DNA of 64,000 nt from the NCBI RefSeq assembly GCF_001657485.1, contig NZ_LXFU01000021.1, positions 1 through 64,000 on the forward strand, read 5' to 3'. Shown here piece by piece: positions 36,701-45,147 of this stretch; position 1 is the first letter of the stretch; each line of letters starts with the position of its first letter. This stretch comes from Rhizobium sp. WYCCWR10014 (lineage in GTDB: Bacteria; Pseudomonadota; Alphaproteobacteria; Rhizobiales; Rhizobiaceae). The notes under the pieces are model-generated. The model made no database searches. It was not told the origin of the DNA and worked only from the letters and a program-made list of their open reading frames with translations. The position numbers and the translations under genes were made by a program.

Positions 36701-37847
36701 CGTGCTTCAAATCTCCAAGCAGTGCCTGACCGGTTCGCAGTTCAGGCTGCGGATGCGAAAGTACGCGTCTGTACACCAGCAGCAGCCGGTCCGTGCAATC
36801 GTCCCAGTCCGGCAAGCTCGTCTCAACCGAGATCGGCCCCGCCTCCATGGCGGCGAGCATTTCACGCGCGGTGAAGTCTGGCGAAGCGTTGAGCGGAATG
36901 GATCGCACGAGGCCCTCCTCAGCCAGCTCCCGAAAGCCGGATGTGTCGGTGGTCAGTACGGGAGCCTTGACCGAAAGCGCCTCCATAACCGCCACGGGAT
37001 GAGCTTCATAATCGCTGAGGAGCACGACAAGTGCGGCCGAAGACAAAAGATCGGCCATTGCGGACCGGTCGGTCGGCGGAATTGCCCCGATCTCGACACG
37101 GTTGCCGAGCCCGAGCTCGGCCACCTGCTGACGCAGCTTCGCCTCATAGGGCCCCTCTCCCAGGATCCGAAGGCGCATATCGGGGAATTTCGTTGCCAGC
37201 ACATTAAATGCAGCAAGCGCCCGATGATGACCTTTGTAGCGCTCCAGCCTGCCGAGCGAGACAATCAGCGGCCTGTCGTGAGGTGAAGCCGGTCGCCGCC
37301 CGGACTTTTCCGGCAGGCGCGCGCCATTGGGGATAACGATGAACCGGTCTCTCGCGATTGCCATGTTGTGGCTGAATAGATCCGCTTCGAACCGCGACAC
37401 GCCAATGAGTTGTGCTGCTCTGGCGGCCAGAGGCGCAAGCATTCTATGTTGGAAGCGCCGGATCGAGGACCGAAATCGTGACGAATGGCCACCACTGTGA
37501 AAGGTGACCACGAAAGGAAGCCCCTTCCGCGATGCGGCCGTCATTCCCAGCGGTGCCAGGAAGGTGTGGTAGCCCTGAACATGCATCAGGTCCCAGTCAC
37601 CTTCGGCGATCGCCCTGAAGACGCCGGGAGCGAAGCACCAATCCCGCCCACGGGGAAAGGTCTTCAGCCTGACAATCTGCACGCCGTCTCGGCATTCCGC
37701 TGCCGGAAGAAGGCCGTCGGGATTGCCCGTCAAGACCGTCACCGCATGCCCCTTGCGCACGAGCCGGGTTGCGACCTCGCTTACATGGGTTTCCGTTCCT
37801 CCGGCAAAAGGCAGGTATCTCGCGCTGAGCATCAAAATGCGCATCAT
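36687..37847 (-). CDS. Family 4 glycosyltransferase
   Basis: A 386-residue GT-B enzyme: the N-terminal GGTETHVSEVATRLVRKGHAVTVLTG and the donor-site motif YEAHPVAVMEALSVKAPVLTTDTSG are the GT4 signatures, with VSLGRLERYKGHHRALAAF between them. It is probably a retaining sugar transferase working at the cytoplasmic face. It follows the GT2 gene by 26 bases and overlaps the membrane protein gene. Confidence 0.9.
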   Translation of the reverse strand: MMRILMLSARYLPFAGGTETHVSEVATRLVRKGHAVTVLTGNPDGLLPAAECRDGVQIVRLKTFPRGRDWCFAPGVFRAIAEGDWDLMHVQGYHTFLAPLGMTAASRKGLPFVVTFHSGGHSSRFRSSIRRFQHRMLAPLAARAAQLIGVSRFEADLFSHNMAIARDRFIVIPNGARLPEKSGRRPASPHDRPLIVSLGRLERYKGHHRALAAFNVLATKFPDMRLRILGEGPYEAKLRQQVAELGLGNRVEIGAIPPTDRSAMADLLSSAALVVLLSDYEAHPVAVMEALSVKAPVLTTDTSGFRELAEEGLVRSIPLNASPDFTAREMLAAMEAGPISVETSLPDWDDCTDRLLLVYRRVLSHPQPELRTGQALLGDLKHDDRC

Positions 37848-37873
37848 GCGGCCTCGCCCATTAAATCCGGACC

Positions 37874-38647
37874 TCAGGACATGCCCTGCTCGAGGACTTG
37901 GACGCCCGTCGGCGTACTGACGCGTTCTCGGAAGATCGTCTTCAGCACGCGCCAGCCGTCCGGAAGGGCACGCAGATTGCTGACGCCGTAGATACGCTCC
38001 GATTCAAAGCTCGCGACTTCCATGATTTTGAGCTTGTTCTTCAGGGCCCGCAAATTGATTAGCGTCTCAATTTCGAAGCCGTCGCAATCGGCACGCAGCA
38101 AGGGAACATGCCGTTTCCAAAAGCCCATGTAGCCGTAGCACAAATCGCTGAAAGAGCTGCCATAGAGCATCCGGACCAGGAGGGTCAGGCCGAGATTGCC
38201 GAAACGGCGGATGACCGTCATGTCGCTGGTGCCGCCACCCTGCATAAAGCGAGAACCCTTGACGAAATCCGCACCTGCAACAAGAGCCGCGACGAACAAG
38301 ATGATTTCGTAGGGATCCATCGAACCGTCAGCATCAAGCATCACGATCATATCACCCGATGCGGCTTCGAAGCCGGTCCGCAATGCGATGCCTTTGCCCT
38401 TCTTGGGCTGGAGTACGATCTTGACATCGTCGCGCATGCTTCGCGCTATGTCAGGCGTTCCGTCTGTCGATCGCCCATCGACGATGATGATTTCATGCAC
38501 CCAGGTCGGTATGCGGGGCAAAAGCAGCTTAATGTTTTCCGCTTCGTTCAAGGTTGGAATGACGAGCGAGGTCCTGGGCAAATTGAACATCGGACCCTGG
38601 ACCGGCATTGAGGAATGCGAGGATTCTAAAGCTTCGATTGTAGACAT
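37874..38647 (-). CDS. Family 2 glycosyltransferase, polyprenol-phosphate-mannose-synthase-like
   Basis: A 257-residue GT2 enzyme: TSLVIPTLNEAENIKLLLPRI, EIIIVDGRSTDGTPDIARSM and MIVMLDADGSMDPYEI carry the donor-binding and DXD motifs of DPM1-like enzymes, which charge polyprenol phosphate with a sugar. That would fit donor supply to the GT-C-like membrane protein. I start at ATG 38647 after GGAG; 11 more residues are possible upstream. A 116-base gap separates it from the export gene. Confidence 0.85.
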   Translation of the reverse strand: MSTIEALESSHSSMPVQGPMFNLPRTSLVIPTLNEAENIKLLLPRIPTWVHEIIIVDGRSTDGTPDIARSMRDDVKIVLQPKKGKGIALRTGFEAASGDMIVMLDADGSMDPYEIILFVAALVAGADFVKGSRFMQGGGTSDMTVIRRFGNLGLTLLVRMLYGSSFSDLCYGYMGFWKRHVPLLRADCDGFEIETLINLRALKNKLKIMEVASFESERIYGVSNLRALPDGWRVLKTIFRERVSTPTGVQVLEQGMS

Positions 38648-38763
38648 AAGCTCTCCATGGCGTTTTGGACCGCGTGACAAATCGCAAATCGACGATGCCC
38701 CTGAGCTCTTTGGCCGAGAGGAGGACTAATCTCTCCCCGTCGGGAGGAGTATGCGGCTAAGTC

Positions 38764-40104
38764 TCAATGTACTTTGATCAGATCGCCAGGCTGTAAGACC
38801 GTTTCTTCGGTCGCAGGTTCGACGATGACACCATTCGGTCCAGGCCGAACGATTTCGAATTCAACATCGGCGGTATCCTTCGACGATACCATGGACCGGA
38901 AGATTTCAAGATCGCTCTCGGTCGTCTTCAACGCCGTGGATAGGCCTCTTTCGGCATCCGCTGCTGACTTTTCGAGCTCGATCTTGCGTTCGATACGATC
39001 GCGCTCGACGTCCTGTTTCGCTGCCGCCAACCGTTGCTTTGCGCTCTCGACATCGATGACGGCCTGCTGCTTTCGATCTTCAGACTCAGTCAGTTCGCTT
39101 TGCGCCCGGGTCAACTCGATACTGGTGACAAGCTTGTTTTTGGCCAAATTCTCGATACTTGCCAGCCGATCCTGACGGACCCGAATTGTGGCATCATAAT
39201 TGCCGACGCGTGCCTGACGCAGATCGAGATCTGCCTGGGCATCGGTAACAGATTTTGCGTAAGCACTGCTCTGCGCATCCTTGCTCGTTGTTACCAATTG
39301 GCGCTGCCATGTCTCATCATCCAACAACTGTTGTGCATCGGGATCGGGACCAAGAACAGGTGTGCCAATACTGGCAATTTGCACGGAATCGCGCTTCGCC
39401 CTCAGCACCTCGGTTCGCGACGCAAGCCGCTTCAGATCGGCCAGCCCAGCCTTCAACCGCTCGATCTGGCGTGTAATCTCCACACTCTGCCATGGCTCGA
39501 TAGTCTTCGCCGTCATGCCACCCGCTTGCGCAACGGCATGCAGAACAGTCATGCCATCAACATATTGAAACGAGCCTGGGTTACGAACCGGGCCGGTAAT
39601 ATAAATCGGCTGGTGCTCGATCCTGACGACGTCGACGAACCCCTTTCTGCCGACCAGACTTTCGTACGAAGGAAGAATTATCGCCTCCACATCCGCCGGA
39701 GGAAGCCCTCGAACCGGGAAGCGTCCCAAAAGCGGAAGCGAAATGGTTCCGTCCGCTTCAACGACGTATTCGCCAGTGAGCTCGGGGCGCTGGTAAAAGT
39801 TCCAGGGAACCGTGCCCCGTGAGCCCGTCCAGCGATCTTCTACAGAGGCCAAGCTTTCGTAAAATGCGAGATTCAATTTATCGCCTGAGCGAAGACCATC
39901 ACGCAGCGATTGAGGCTGCCGGGCCGAAGTCTCGCCAGAGGTCACAACCGGGGCCGAACCTGTGGACGCAGGTAAATCTTCCGCTGCTGAGGTCAATGGA
40001 ACAATTGCTGCAAACACCATGCACAGTATTGTTTGATGTAGGCGAGAACCGATTCTCGACCTATATTGAGGCATCGCTGGCGATATTATCTTCGAAAGCT
40101 TCAT
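38764..40104 (-). CDS. ExoF/Wza-like polysaccharide export protein (OPX family)
   Basis: A 446-residue protein with an N-terminal signal sequence (ILCMVFAAIVPLTSA), a Poly_export domain (SGDKLNLAFYESL to YVVEADGTISLPLLGRFPVRG), an SLBB-like segment (IYITGPVRNPGSFQYVDGMTVLHAVAQAGG) and about 200 residues of coiled coil (residues 205-410). The coil is typical of ExoF-type export proteins, which bridge the periplasm. It should form the outer-membrane exit for the polymer. No Wzc/ExoP-like copolymerase is encoded nearby. It is the first gene of the locus. Confidence 0.87.
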   Translation of the reverse strand: MKLSKIISPAMPQYRSRIGSRLHQTILCMVFAAIVPLTSAAEDLPASTGSAPVVTSGETSARQPQSLRDGLRSGDKLNLAFYESLASVEDRWTGSRGTVPWNFYQRPELTGEYVVEADGTISLPLLGRFPVRGLPPADVEAIILPSYESLVGRKGFVDVVRIEHQPIYITGPVRNPGSFQYVDGMTVLHAVAQAGGMTAKTIEPWQSVEITRQIERLKAGLADLKRLASRTEVLRAKRDSVQIASIGTPVLGPDPDAQQLLDDETWQRQLVTTSKDAQSSAYAKSVTDAQADLDLRQARVGNYDATIRVRQDRLASIENLAKNKLVTSIELTRAQSELTESEDRKQQAVIDVESAKQRLAAAKQDVERDRIERKIELEKSAADAERGLSTALKTTESDLEIFRSMVSSKDTADVEFEIVRPGPNGVIVEPATEETVLQPGDLIKVH

Positions 40105-40165
40105 GTTTCGAATTTCCGCTTTGAAAGCGCTGAACGCTCTCTGATCTCTTTAAGGTTAACATAAT

Positions 40166-40201
40166 ATTAATCATATTCAATAGTACTTACCAATGATTAA
40201 T
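40166..40201. promoter_or_regulatory. A+T-rich inverted repeat upstream of the polysaccharide export gene
   Basis: Perfect nine-base arms ATTAATCAT (40166-40174) and ATGATTAAT (40193-40201) lie 62-97 bases upstream of the ExoF-like start in an unusually A+T-rich stretch. Rhizobial polysaccharide genes are often controlled by zinc-finger regulators of the Ros/MucR type that bind A+T-rich DNA, so this is a candidate site. No direct evidence ties it to a particular regulator. Confidence 0.4.
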
Positions 40202-40665
40202 ACATCTGCCGGACAGGCCGAGAGTCTGCGTTGAAAAGAAATCAATAAAAGTAATATCTTGCGTCGACTGGGCAGCACTTCGAAACCTTTGGCCTTATCG
40301 GTTTATTTGACGATCTGCAGGGTGAACTTGCGTCTTTGCCATGCAGCTCTCAGCATTAGTCCATCAGAGCCGCCATCGGCGAAGAGATGTCTGAACCAAC
40401 GCCGGCATTTGAGAAGTGGTTTCAAGAACGGCACTTGCGCCGTCGCGATGGATGGCGAACCGATTTGTATCCGGGCCCAGCCGGGACGCCATTTATCCAG
40501 AAAATGGCATTACGTTATGCATTTCAGATATCTACAGCCCCAGAACCTGTTACGATAGGGTGCCCGCCATCGAGGTGGGCTCTCGGCACAGGCCGACCGC
40601 TCTCCCGCAAAAACGACGCTTGGCACCGCAGTCGGCGTCGGTGACAGGGAAAGGTTTAAAGCTCT
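40202..40665. other. Intergenic region between polysaccharide locus and NmrA gene
   Basis: No convincing gene. Short open frames on the plus strand (for example 40387-40644) are arginine- and proline-rich and lack ribosome sites. The region is the shared upstream of two divergent genes, the ExoF-like gene and the NmrA gene. Confidence 0.45.
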
Positions 40666-41619
40666 ATGTCTGCAGATGAAAAGCCACTGATCGCGATTGC
40701 CGGTGCAACGAGCAAACAGGGGCGCAGCGTCGCCGCGGCACTCCTAGAGAGCCAACGTTTCCGGGTGCGTGCTTTCACCCGGAAAAAGGATTCGCCTGAA
40801 GCTTTGCATCTGGAGAAACGCGGCGCTGAAATCGTAATCGTCCCTCTCCAACTTGGCCGTCAAAAGGACCTCGTCGCCGCCTTCAAAGGCGCGGATGGCG
40901 CATTTCTGATGACGCCTCCGATCGCCCCGCCGGAGATAATCGAGGCTCCTCTCGGCCGGCAACTCGCGGACGCCGCCGTGGAGGCCGGCGTCGGGCATAT
41001 TGTTTTCAGCACGCTTGAGAATGTCGACAAGATCACCAATGGGACGAAATATGCACCGCACTTTACCGACAAGGCGCGCGTTGCAGACCATATTCGCGGC
41101 CTGCCAATCTCTCATTCCTTCGTCATGCTGGCGTTCTTCTACACCAATCTTCTCGAATATTATGTGCCGCGCATGGAGGGCGATACGCTCCTCCTGCCGA
41201 TTTATCTTCCTGAAGATTTCCGCGCGCCGTTTGTCGATCCGCTGACGGCGGCCGGGCCGGTCGTCCTCGAAATCTTCTCAAATCCCGAGCGCTACAACGG
41301 CAAAACGCTGCCGATCGTTGGCGACATCATTTCTCCGCGCGAGATGGTCGAAACGTTTCAGCATGTGACCGGGCTCAAGGCCGCGTATCGAAACGCTTTC
41401 TCCAGGGACGGCCTGCTGCACTATTTTCCAGAGTTTGCCGCCAACGAACTTCTTGTTCGAGAGCTTCTGGGGATGGTCGAATATGCTGTCGACCATGGCT
41501 ATTTCGGCAAGGAGCACGACCTCGAATGGAGCCGTCGCCTGAACCCCGACACGCTCAATTGGGAACACTATCTCAGGACGACGGGGTGGCGTGGCGATAA
41601 GCGGTCTTTCGGACTTTGA
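40666..41619 (+). CDS. NmrA-family NAD(P)-binding protein
   Basis: A 317-residue atypical short-chain reductase: LIAIAGATSKQGRSVAAALLES near the N-terminus is the dinucleotide-binding loop, and FKGADGAFLMTPPIAPPEIIEAPLGRQLADAAVEAGV resembles NmrA/HSCARG redox sensors. The catalytic Tyr-Lys pair of SDR enzymes is not obvious, so it may be a redox sensor or an isoflavone-reductase-like enzyme. A palindromic repeat begins two bases after its stop. The LysR gene that converges on it may or may not regulate it. Confidence 0.82.
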   Translation: MSADEKPLIAIAGATSKQGRSVAAALLESQRFRVRAFTRKKDSPEALHLEKRGAEIVIVPLQLGRQKDLVAAFKGADGAFLMTPPIAPPEIIEAPLGRQLADAAVEAGVGHIVFSTLENVDKITNGTKYAPHFTDKARVADHIRGLPISHSFVMLAFFYTNLLEYYVPRMEGDTLLLPIYLPEDFRAPFVDPLTAAGPVVLEIFSNPERYNGKTLPIVGDIISPREMVETFQHVTGLKAAYRNAFSRDGLLHYFPEFAANELLVRELLGMVEYAVDHGYFGKEHDLEWSRRLNPDTLNWEHYLRTTGWRGDKRSFGL

Positions 41620-41620
41620 A

Positions 41621-41665
41621 GCATGTCGCGCAAATGTGTGCAGCGGTTTTGCGATAACGACATGC
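41621..41665 (-). repeat. GCATG-stem hairpin repeat after the NmrA gene
   Basis: GCATGTCG and CGACATGC close a hairpin around CGCAAATGTG-N4-GCGGTTTTGCG. The linker-like TTGAAAACAAGG follows. It lies between two convergent genes, where it could act as a bidirectional transcript end. Same family as 29235-29279 and 52272-52423. Confidence 0.7.
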
Positions 41666-41679
41666 TTGAAAACAAGGGC

Positions 41680-42600
41680 TTACGATGGCCGAATTCCCGG
41701 CAATTTGGAAACCTCGGCGACAAGAAAGTCGACGAGAAGCCGAACGCGGGCAATGGCGGCACGCTCTGGAACGATCAGCAAGCTCACCGGAACCGGTAAA
41801 GGACGATAGTCGCCAAGCACGACCTCGAGCTGGCCGTCGTCCAGAAGATCGTGGACCAACCAGAGATGTGCAGGACCAATGCCGCGTCCGGCGGCAAAGG
41901 CTTCGCGCGCCGCAAGCCCGTGATCGACGCGCAGCTTGCCACTGACCGGGATCATCAGGCTTGCGCGATCGGGAGAGGACAGAACGAGCTGGTCGCTGCC
42001 GGCCACATTGGACATCACCACGGTTTCGCAACGTGACAGATCGGCTGGGCGCTCCGGCCGTCCGTGGGAGGACAAATAGGTCGGAGCGCCCACCAGCAAC
42101 CGATGGCTTTCTCCGAGCGCATGAAGTTTCATCGCGCTGTCGGCGAGAGGCCCAAGACGGAGTGCGACGTCAACGCCTTCGCGAACCAGGTCGATGCGCT
42201 CATCGGTCAGGTTGAGGTCGACCCGGATGTCAGGATGCCTGTCCTGGAAATCAAAGATCAGGCGGGTGATGTGCATCACGCCGAGCGCTGCCGTACAGGA
42301 AAGCCGAACAGCGCCAGCGGGGGCCTGGCGGGCATCTCTCGCTTCTTCAGCAGCCTGTTCGACCAGGCGTAATATCTGCAGGCAGTTCGTATAATAGCGG
42401 CTGCCTTCGTCGGTAAGGGTTACGCGTCGCGTGGTTCGGCTGAGAAGCGGTACGCCGACAGCCTCTTCAAGTTCATTGAGGTGCCGCGTCACGGTGGATT
42501 GACCGATACCAAGCTCTCTAGCGACCATCGACAGGTTGCCGCGTTCGGCGACGCGGACAAAGGTGCGCATTCTGTCCAGAGACAGTCCCGCACTATCCAT
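41680..42600 (-). CDS. LysR-family transcriptional regulator
   Basis: A 306-residue LysR protein: MRTFVRVAERGNLSMVARELGIGQSTVTRHLNELEEAVGVPLL is the HTH, followed by the effector domain with PAGAVRLSCTAALGVMHITRLIFDF. It lies 97 bases downstream of the F420-reductase-like gene on the same strand and may be part of that group. No divergent neighbour marks its target. Confidence 0.86.
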   Translation of the reverse strand: MDSAGLSLDRMRTFVRVAERGNLSMVARELGIGQSTVTRHLNELEEAVGVPLLSRTTRRVTLTDEGSRYYTNCLQILRLVEQAAEEARDARQAPAGAVRLSCTAALGVMHITRLIFDFQDRHPDIRVDLNLTDERIDLVREGVDVALRLGPLADSAMKLHALGESHRLLVGAPTYLSSHGRPERPADLSRCETVVMSNVAGSDQLVLSSPDRASLMIPVSGKLRVDHGLAAREAFAAGRGIGPAHLWLVHDLLDDGQLEVVLGDYRPLPVPVSLLIVPERAAIARVRLLVDFLVAEVSKLPGIRPS

Positions 42601-42697
42601 TTTTCAGCACAGTGATCCTCATTCATTCCATATAGGGAATAATCTCGGCTGTGCCTAGTTCAAGCAGATCGGCCGGATTGATCCGGCCGATCGCTGT

Positions 42698-43297
42698 TCA
42701 TCCGAATTTGACGAGGTTGAGAACAGGCAACGGCCCGCCGGGGAATTGCGCGAGCTTGCCGCCGATCGAAATCGGCCCGAGATCGATGCCGGCAAAGCCC
42801 AGTTTGGAGATCAGCGCACCCACTTCGGCCTTCGATGACGCATCGTCACCGGAGTAAAAGAGCACGCGGCTACCGCCCTCGGCGCGGGGATCGGCTGAAA
42901 CCAGATGCGCCTGGAGATGGTTGAACGCCTTTACGACGCGAGCACCGGGCACCAGGCCGGCGAAGACCTCCGTCGACAAACGACCGTTCAACTCGGCCGG
43001 TTTGAACAGCGGCCCTTCGATCGGATTGTTGGCGTCGATCACGATGCGGCCCGCCCAGTCGGGAAGACCCGCCAATGCCTCGGCAAGCTTCGACCAAGGG
43101 ACGGCGACAAGGACGAGGTCGGCTTTCGCCGTCTCTTCGATCGTCCCCGCCGTAATGTGCGGCGACAGTTCCTCGATCAGGTTCTGCAATGTGTCGGGGC
43201 CGCGACTGTTCGAGATCGTGGCGGCGATGCCGTTGCGGGCAAGGGCTCGGGCGAAGGCGGAGCCGATATTGCCGGCGCCAATGATGCCGATGGTCAT
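42698..43297 (-). CDS. F420-dependent NADP reductase-like NAD(P)-binding protein
   Basis: A 199-residue protein with a Rossmann loop at the start, MTIGIIGAGNIGSAFARALARNG, followed by NSRGPDTLQNLIEEL and VVKAFNHLQAHL, the pattern of the NADPH:F420 reductase-like (Fno/YqfO-side) family, common in bacteria without F420. It probably binds NADPH and reduces an unknown acceptor. AAGGAG precedes the ATG at 43297. It follows the SDR gene by 40 bases, so the pair is probably cotranscribed. Confidence 0.83.
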   Translation of the reverse strand: MTIGIIGAGNIGSAFARALARNGIAATISNSRGPDTLQNLIEELSPHITAGTIEETAKADLVLVAVPWSKLAEALAGLPDWAGRIVIDANNPIEGPLFKPAELNGRLSTEVFAGLVPGARVVKAFNHLQAHLVSADPRAEGGSRVLFYSGDDASSKAEVGALISKLGFAGIDLGPISIGGKLAQFPGGPLPVLNLVKFG

Positions 43298-43337
43298 TGA
43301 AATTCTCCTTATTGGGAATGATGGTTTGGGAGGATGG

Positions 43338-44090
43338 TCAGGCGGTGAAGCCGCCGTCAGCGACGATATCGGCGCCGGTCACGAAGGCCGCTTCGGGGCC
43401 GGCGAGATAGGCGACGAGGCTGGCGATTTCATAGTCCTTGCCGTAGCGACCAACGGCCATGCCGGGGCCGACGATCTGCGAGACCGGGCCACCGTCCGGG
43501 TTCATGTCCGTGTCGGTCGGGCCCGGATGCACCGTGTTTACGGTGATGCCCTTCGGTCCTAGATCGCGCACGAGGCTGCGGTTGAAGCCAGCGACGGCAC
43601 CCTTCGTCAGCGTATAGAGCGAGGCGGTCGGGAAGGCGGCATAGCGGACCATCGAAGAACCGATATGGATGATGCGGCCGCCCGCTTTCATGCGCCGCGC
43701 GGCTTCCTGAGTGCCGATGAAGACGCCCGTGACATTGACGGCGATCATCCTCTCATAGTCTTCGAATTTGATCTCGTCGATCGGGCCGCCGAGGGCGATG
43801 CCCGCATTGTTGACGAGGATGTCGAGCGAGCCGAATGTCTCTTCCGTCTTCGCGACTGCGGCCCGGACCGATTCCGGATTGCCTGAGTCTGCATGGATGG
43901 CGACGGCGCGGCCGCCGGCATCCTCGATTTGCTTTACGACCGCAGCGGCCTTGTCGGGCGATGCGCTATAGGTGATGGCGACGGCTGCGCCGTCGGCAGC
44001 AAGGCGTTTTGCGATTGCCGCGCCGATCGAGCGAGATCCGCCCGTGACGAGAGCCGCCTTTCCGGACAATTTCCGAGAAGTGTCGGGCAT
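43338..44090 (-). CDS. Short-chain dehydrogenase/reductase (SDR)
   Basis: A 250-residue classical SDR: ALVTGGSRSIGAAIAKRLAADGA is the cofactor loop, LVNNAGIALGG the NNAG motif, and SLYTLTKGAVAGFNRSLVRDL holds the Tyr-x3-Lys pair. It resembles 3-oxoacyl-ACP reductase-like enzymes that use NADPH; the substrate is unknown. GGAG precedes the ATG at 44090. It is divergent from the LysR gene at 44203, which probably regulates it together with the following reductase gene. Confidence 0.9.
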   Translation of the reverse strand: MPDTSRKLSGKAALVTGGSRSIGAAIAKRLAADGAAVAITYSASPDKAAAVVKQIEDAGGRAVAIHADSGNPESVRAAVAKTEETFGSLDILVNNAGIALGGPIDEIKFEDYERMIAVNVTGVFIGTQEAARRMKAGGRIIHIGSSMVRYAAFPTASLYTLTKGAVAGFNRSLVRDLGPKGITVNTVHPGPTDTDMNPDGGPVSQIVGPGMAVGRYGKDYEIASLVAYLAGPEAAFVTGADIVADGGFTA

Positions 44091-44202
44091 TGCGATAACT
44101 CCATTGTTTGGTTTCGATGGAGTGAATATCGCCTTGTTATTCCCCTGTGATTAGACGGTATTGCCTGTTATTAGTTTCAAGCATTCATTGAAAGTCATAG
44201 CT

Positions 44203-45132
44203 ATGGAGACACTTGCAAACCTGGAATCCTTTGTGCGCAGCGCCGAGCTTGGGAGCTTCTCCTCGGCGGCACGGCGGCTCGGCATGACGCCAGCGGCGGT
44301 CAGCCGCAATGTCGCGGCACTTGAAGGCAACCTGAAACTCAGGCTGTTTCAACGAAGCACCCGAAGTCTGACGCTCACGGAAGCAGGCGAGCGTTTTCTG
44401 CATGCAATCCGTGACCATCTGGAAAACCTGCAGGGAGCGATCTCCGAGGCATCGAACGAACAGTCCGAACCATCCGGCGTGCTGAAACTCAGCATGAGCC
44501 CGACACTCGGCATAGGCTACATCCTTCCGCTATTGCCGGAGTTCATGCAGCGATATCCGATGATCCGGCCGGAATGGATGTTTGAAAACAGACAGGTCGA
44601 TCTGATCGCCGAGGGCTATGATGCTGCGATCGGCGGGGGTTTCGAGTTGACGCCTGGTGTCATCGCCAGGCCATTGGCGCCTGCTCATATTATCCCCGTG
44701 GCATCGCCAGGATATATGGGCGACCGGGTTCCGCCTCATGATCCATCCGGCTTGCACGAACTCGACGGTATCGTCATGCGCTCGATGCGGACAGGTCGAA
44801 TTCACCAGCGGCAGATGCGCAATCTTGCTGGAGATGAGCAGCATTCGGCCTTGAAAGAGAAGATCGTCGTCAACGATCCCGCGGCCATGCGATCCGCCGC
44901 ACTTCTCGGCCTTGGTGTCGCGATGATCGCCAAGGCGGATGCTCTTGCCTATCTGGAGAGCGGCGCGCTGATCCGATTGATACCGGGGTGGTATGCCGAT
45001 GCAGGCCCGATTTCGATCTATTATGCAAACCGCACCTTGCTGCCCTCCAAGACAAGGGTGTTCATCGACTTCCTGACGGAGGTTTTTCAACGTGAGCGGT
45101 GGCCGGAGCGATTTGCAGGAACACTGGGCTGA
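44203..45132 (+). CDS. LysR-family transcriptional regulator
   Basis: A 309-residue LysR protein beginning METLANLESFVRSAELGSFSSAARRLGMTPAAVSRNVAALE, the AaeR/DsdC-like type that often controls adjacent redox genes. The start at 44203 gives the standard LysR N-terminus; 14 further residues are possible upstream but lie in the promoter gap. Its likely target is the divergent SDR-reductase pair. It converges on the LacI gene with 15 bases between. Confidence 0.88.
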   Translation: METLANLESFVRSAELGSFSSAARRLGMTPAAVSRNVAALEGNLKLRLFQRSTRSLTLTEAGERFLHAIRDHLENLQGAISEASNEQSEPSGVLKLSMSPTLGIGYILPLLPEFMQRYPMIRPEWMFENRQVDLIAEGYDAAIGGGFELTPGVIARPLAPAHIIPVASPGYMGDRVPPHDPSGLHELDGIVMRSMRTGRIHQRQMRNLAGDEQHSALKEKIVVNDPAAMRSAALLGLGVAMIAKADALAYLESGALIRLIPGWYADAGPISIYYANRTLLPSKTRVFIDFLTEVFQRERWPERFAGTLG

Positions 45133-45147
45133 TATCGATGTACCGGC

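Noticed and set aside
40387..40644. Open frame upstream of the NmrA gene
   Set aside because: Composition is unusual, no ribosome site, and it ends just before the NmrA start; it could only be a leader peptide, for which there is no evidence.
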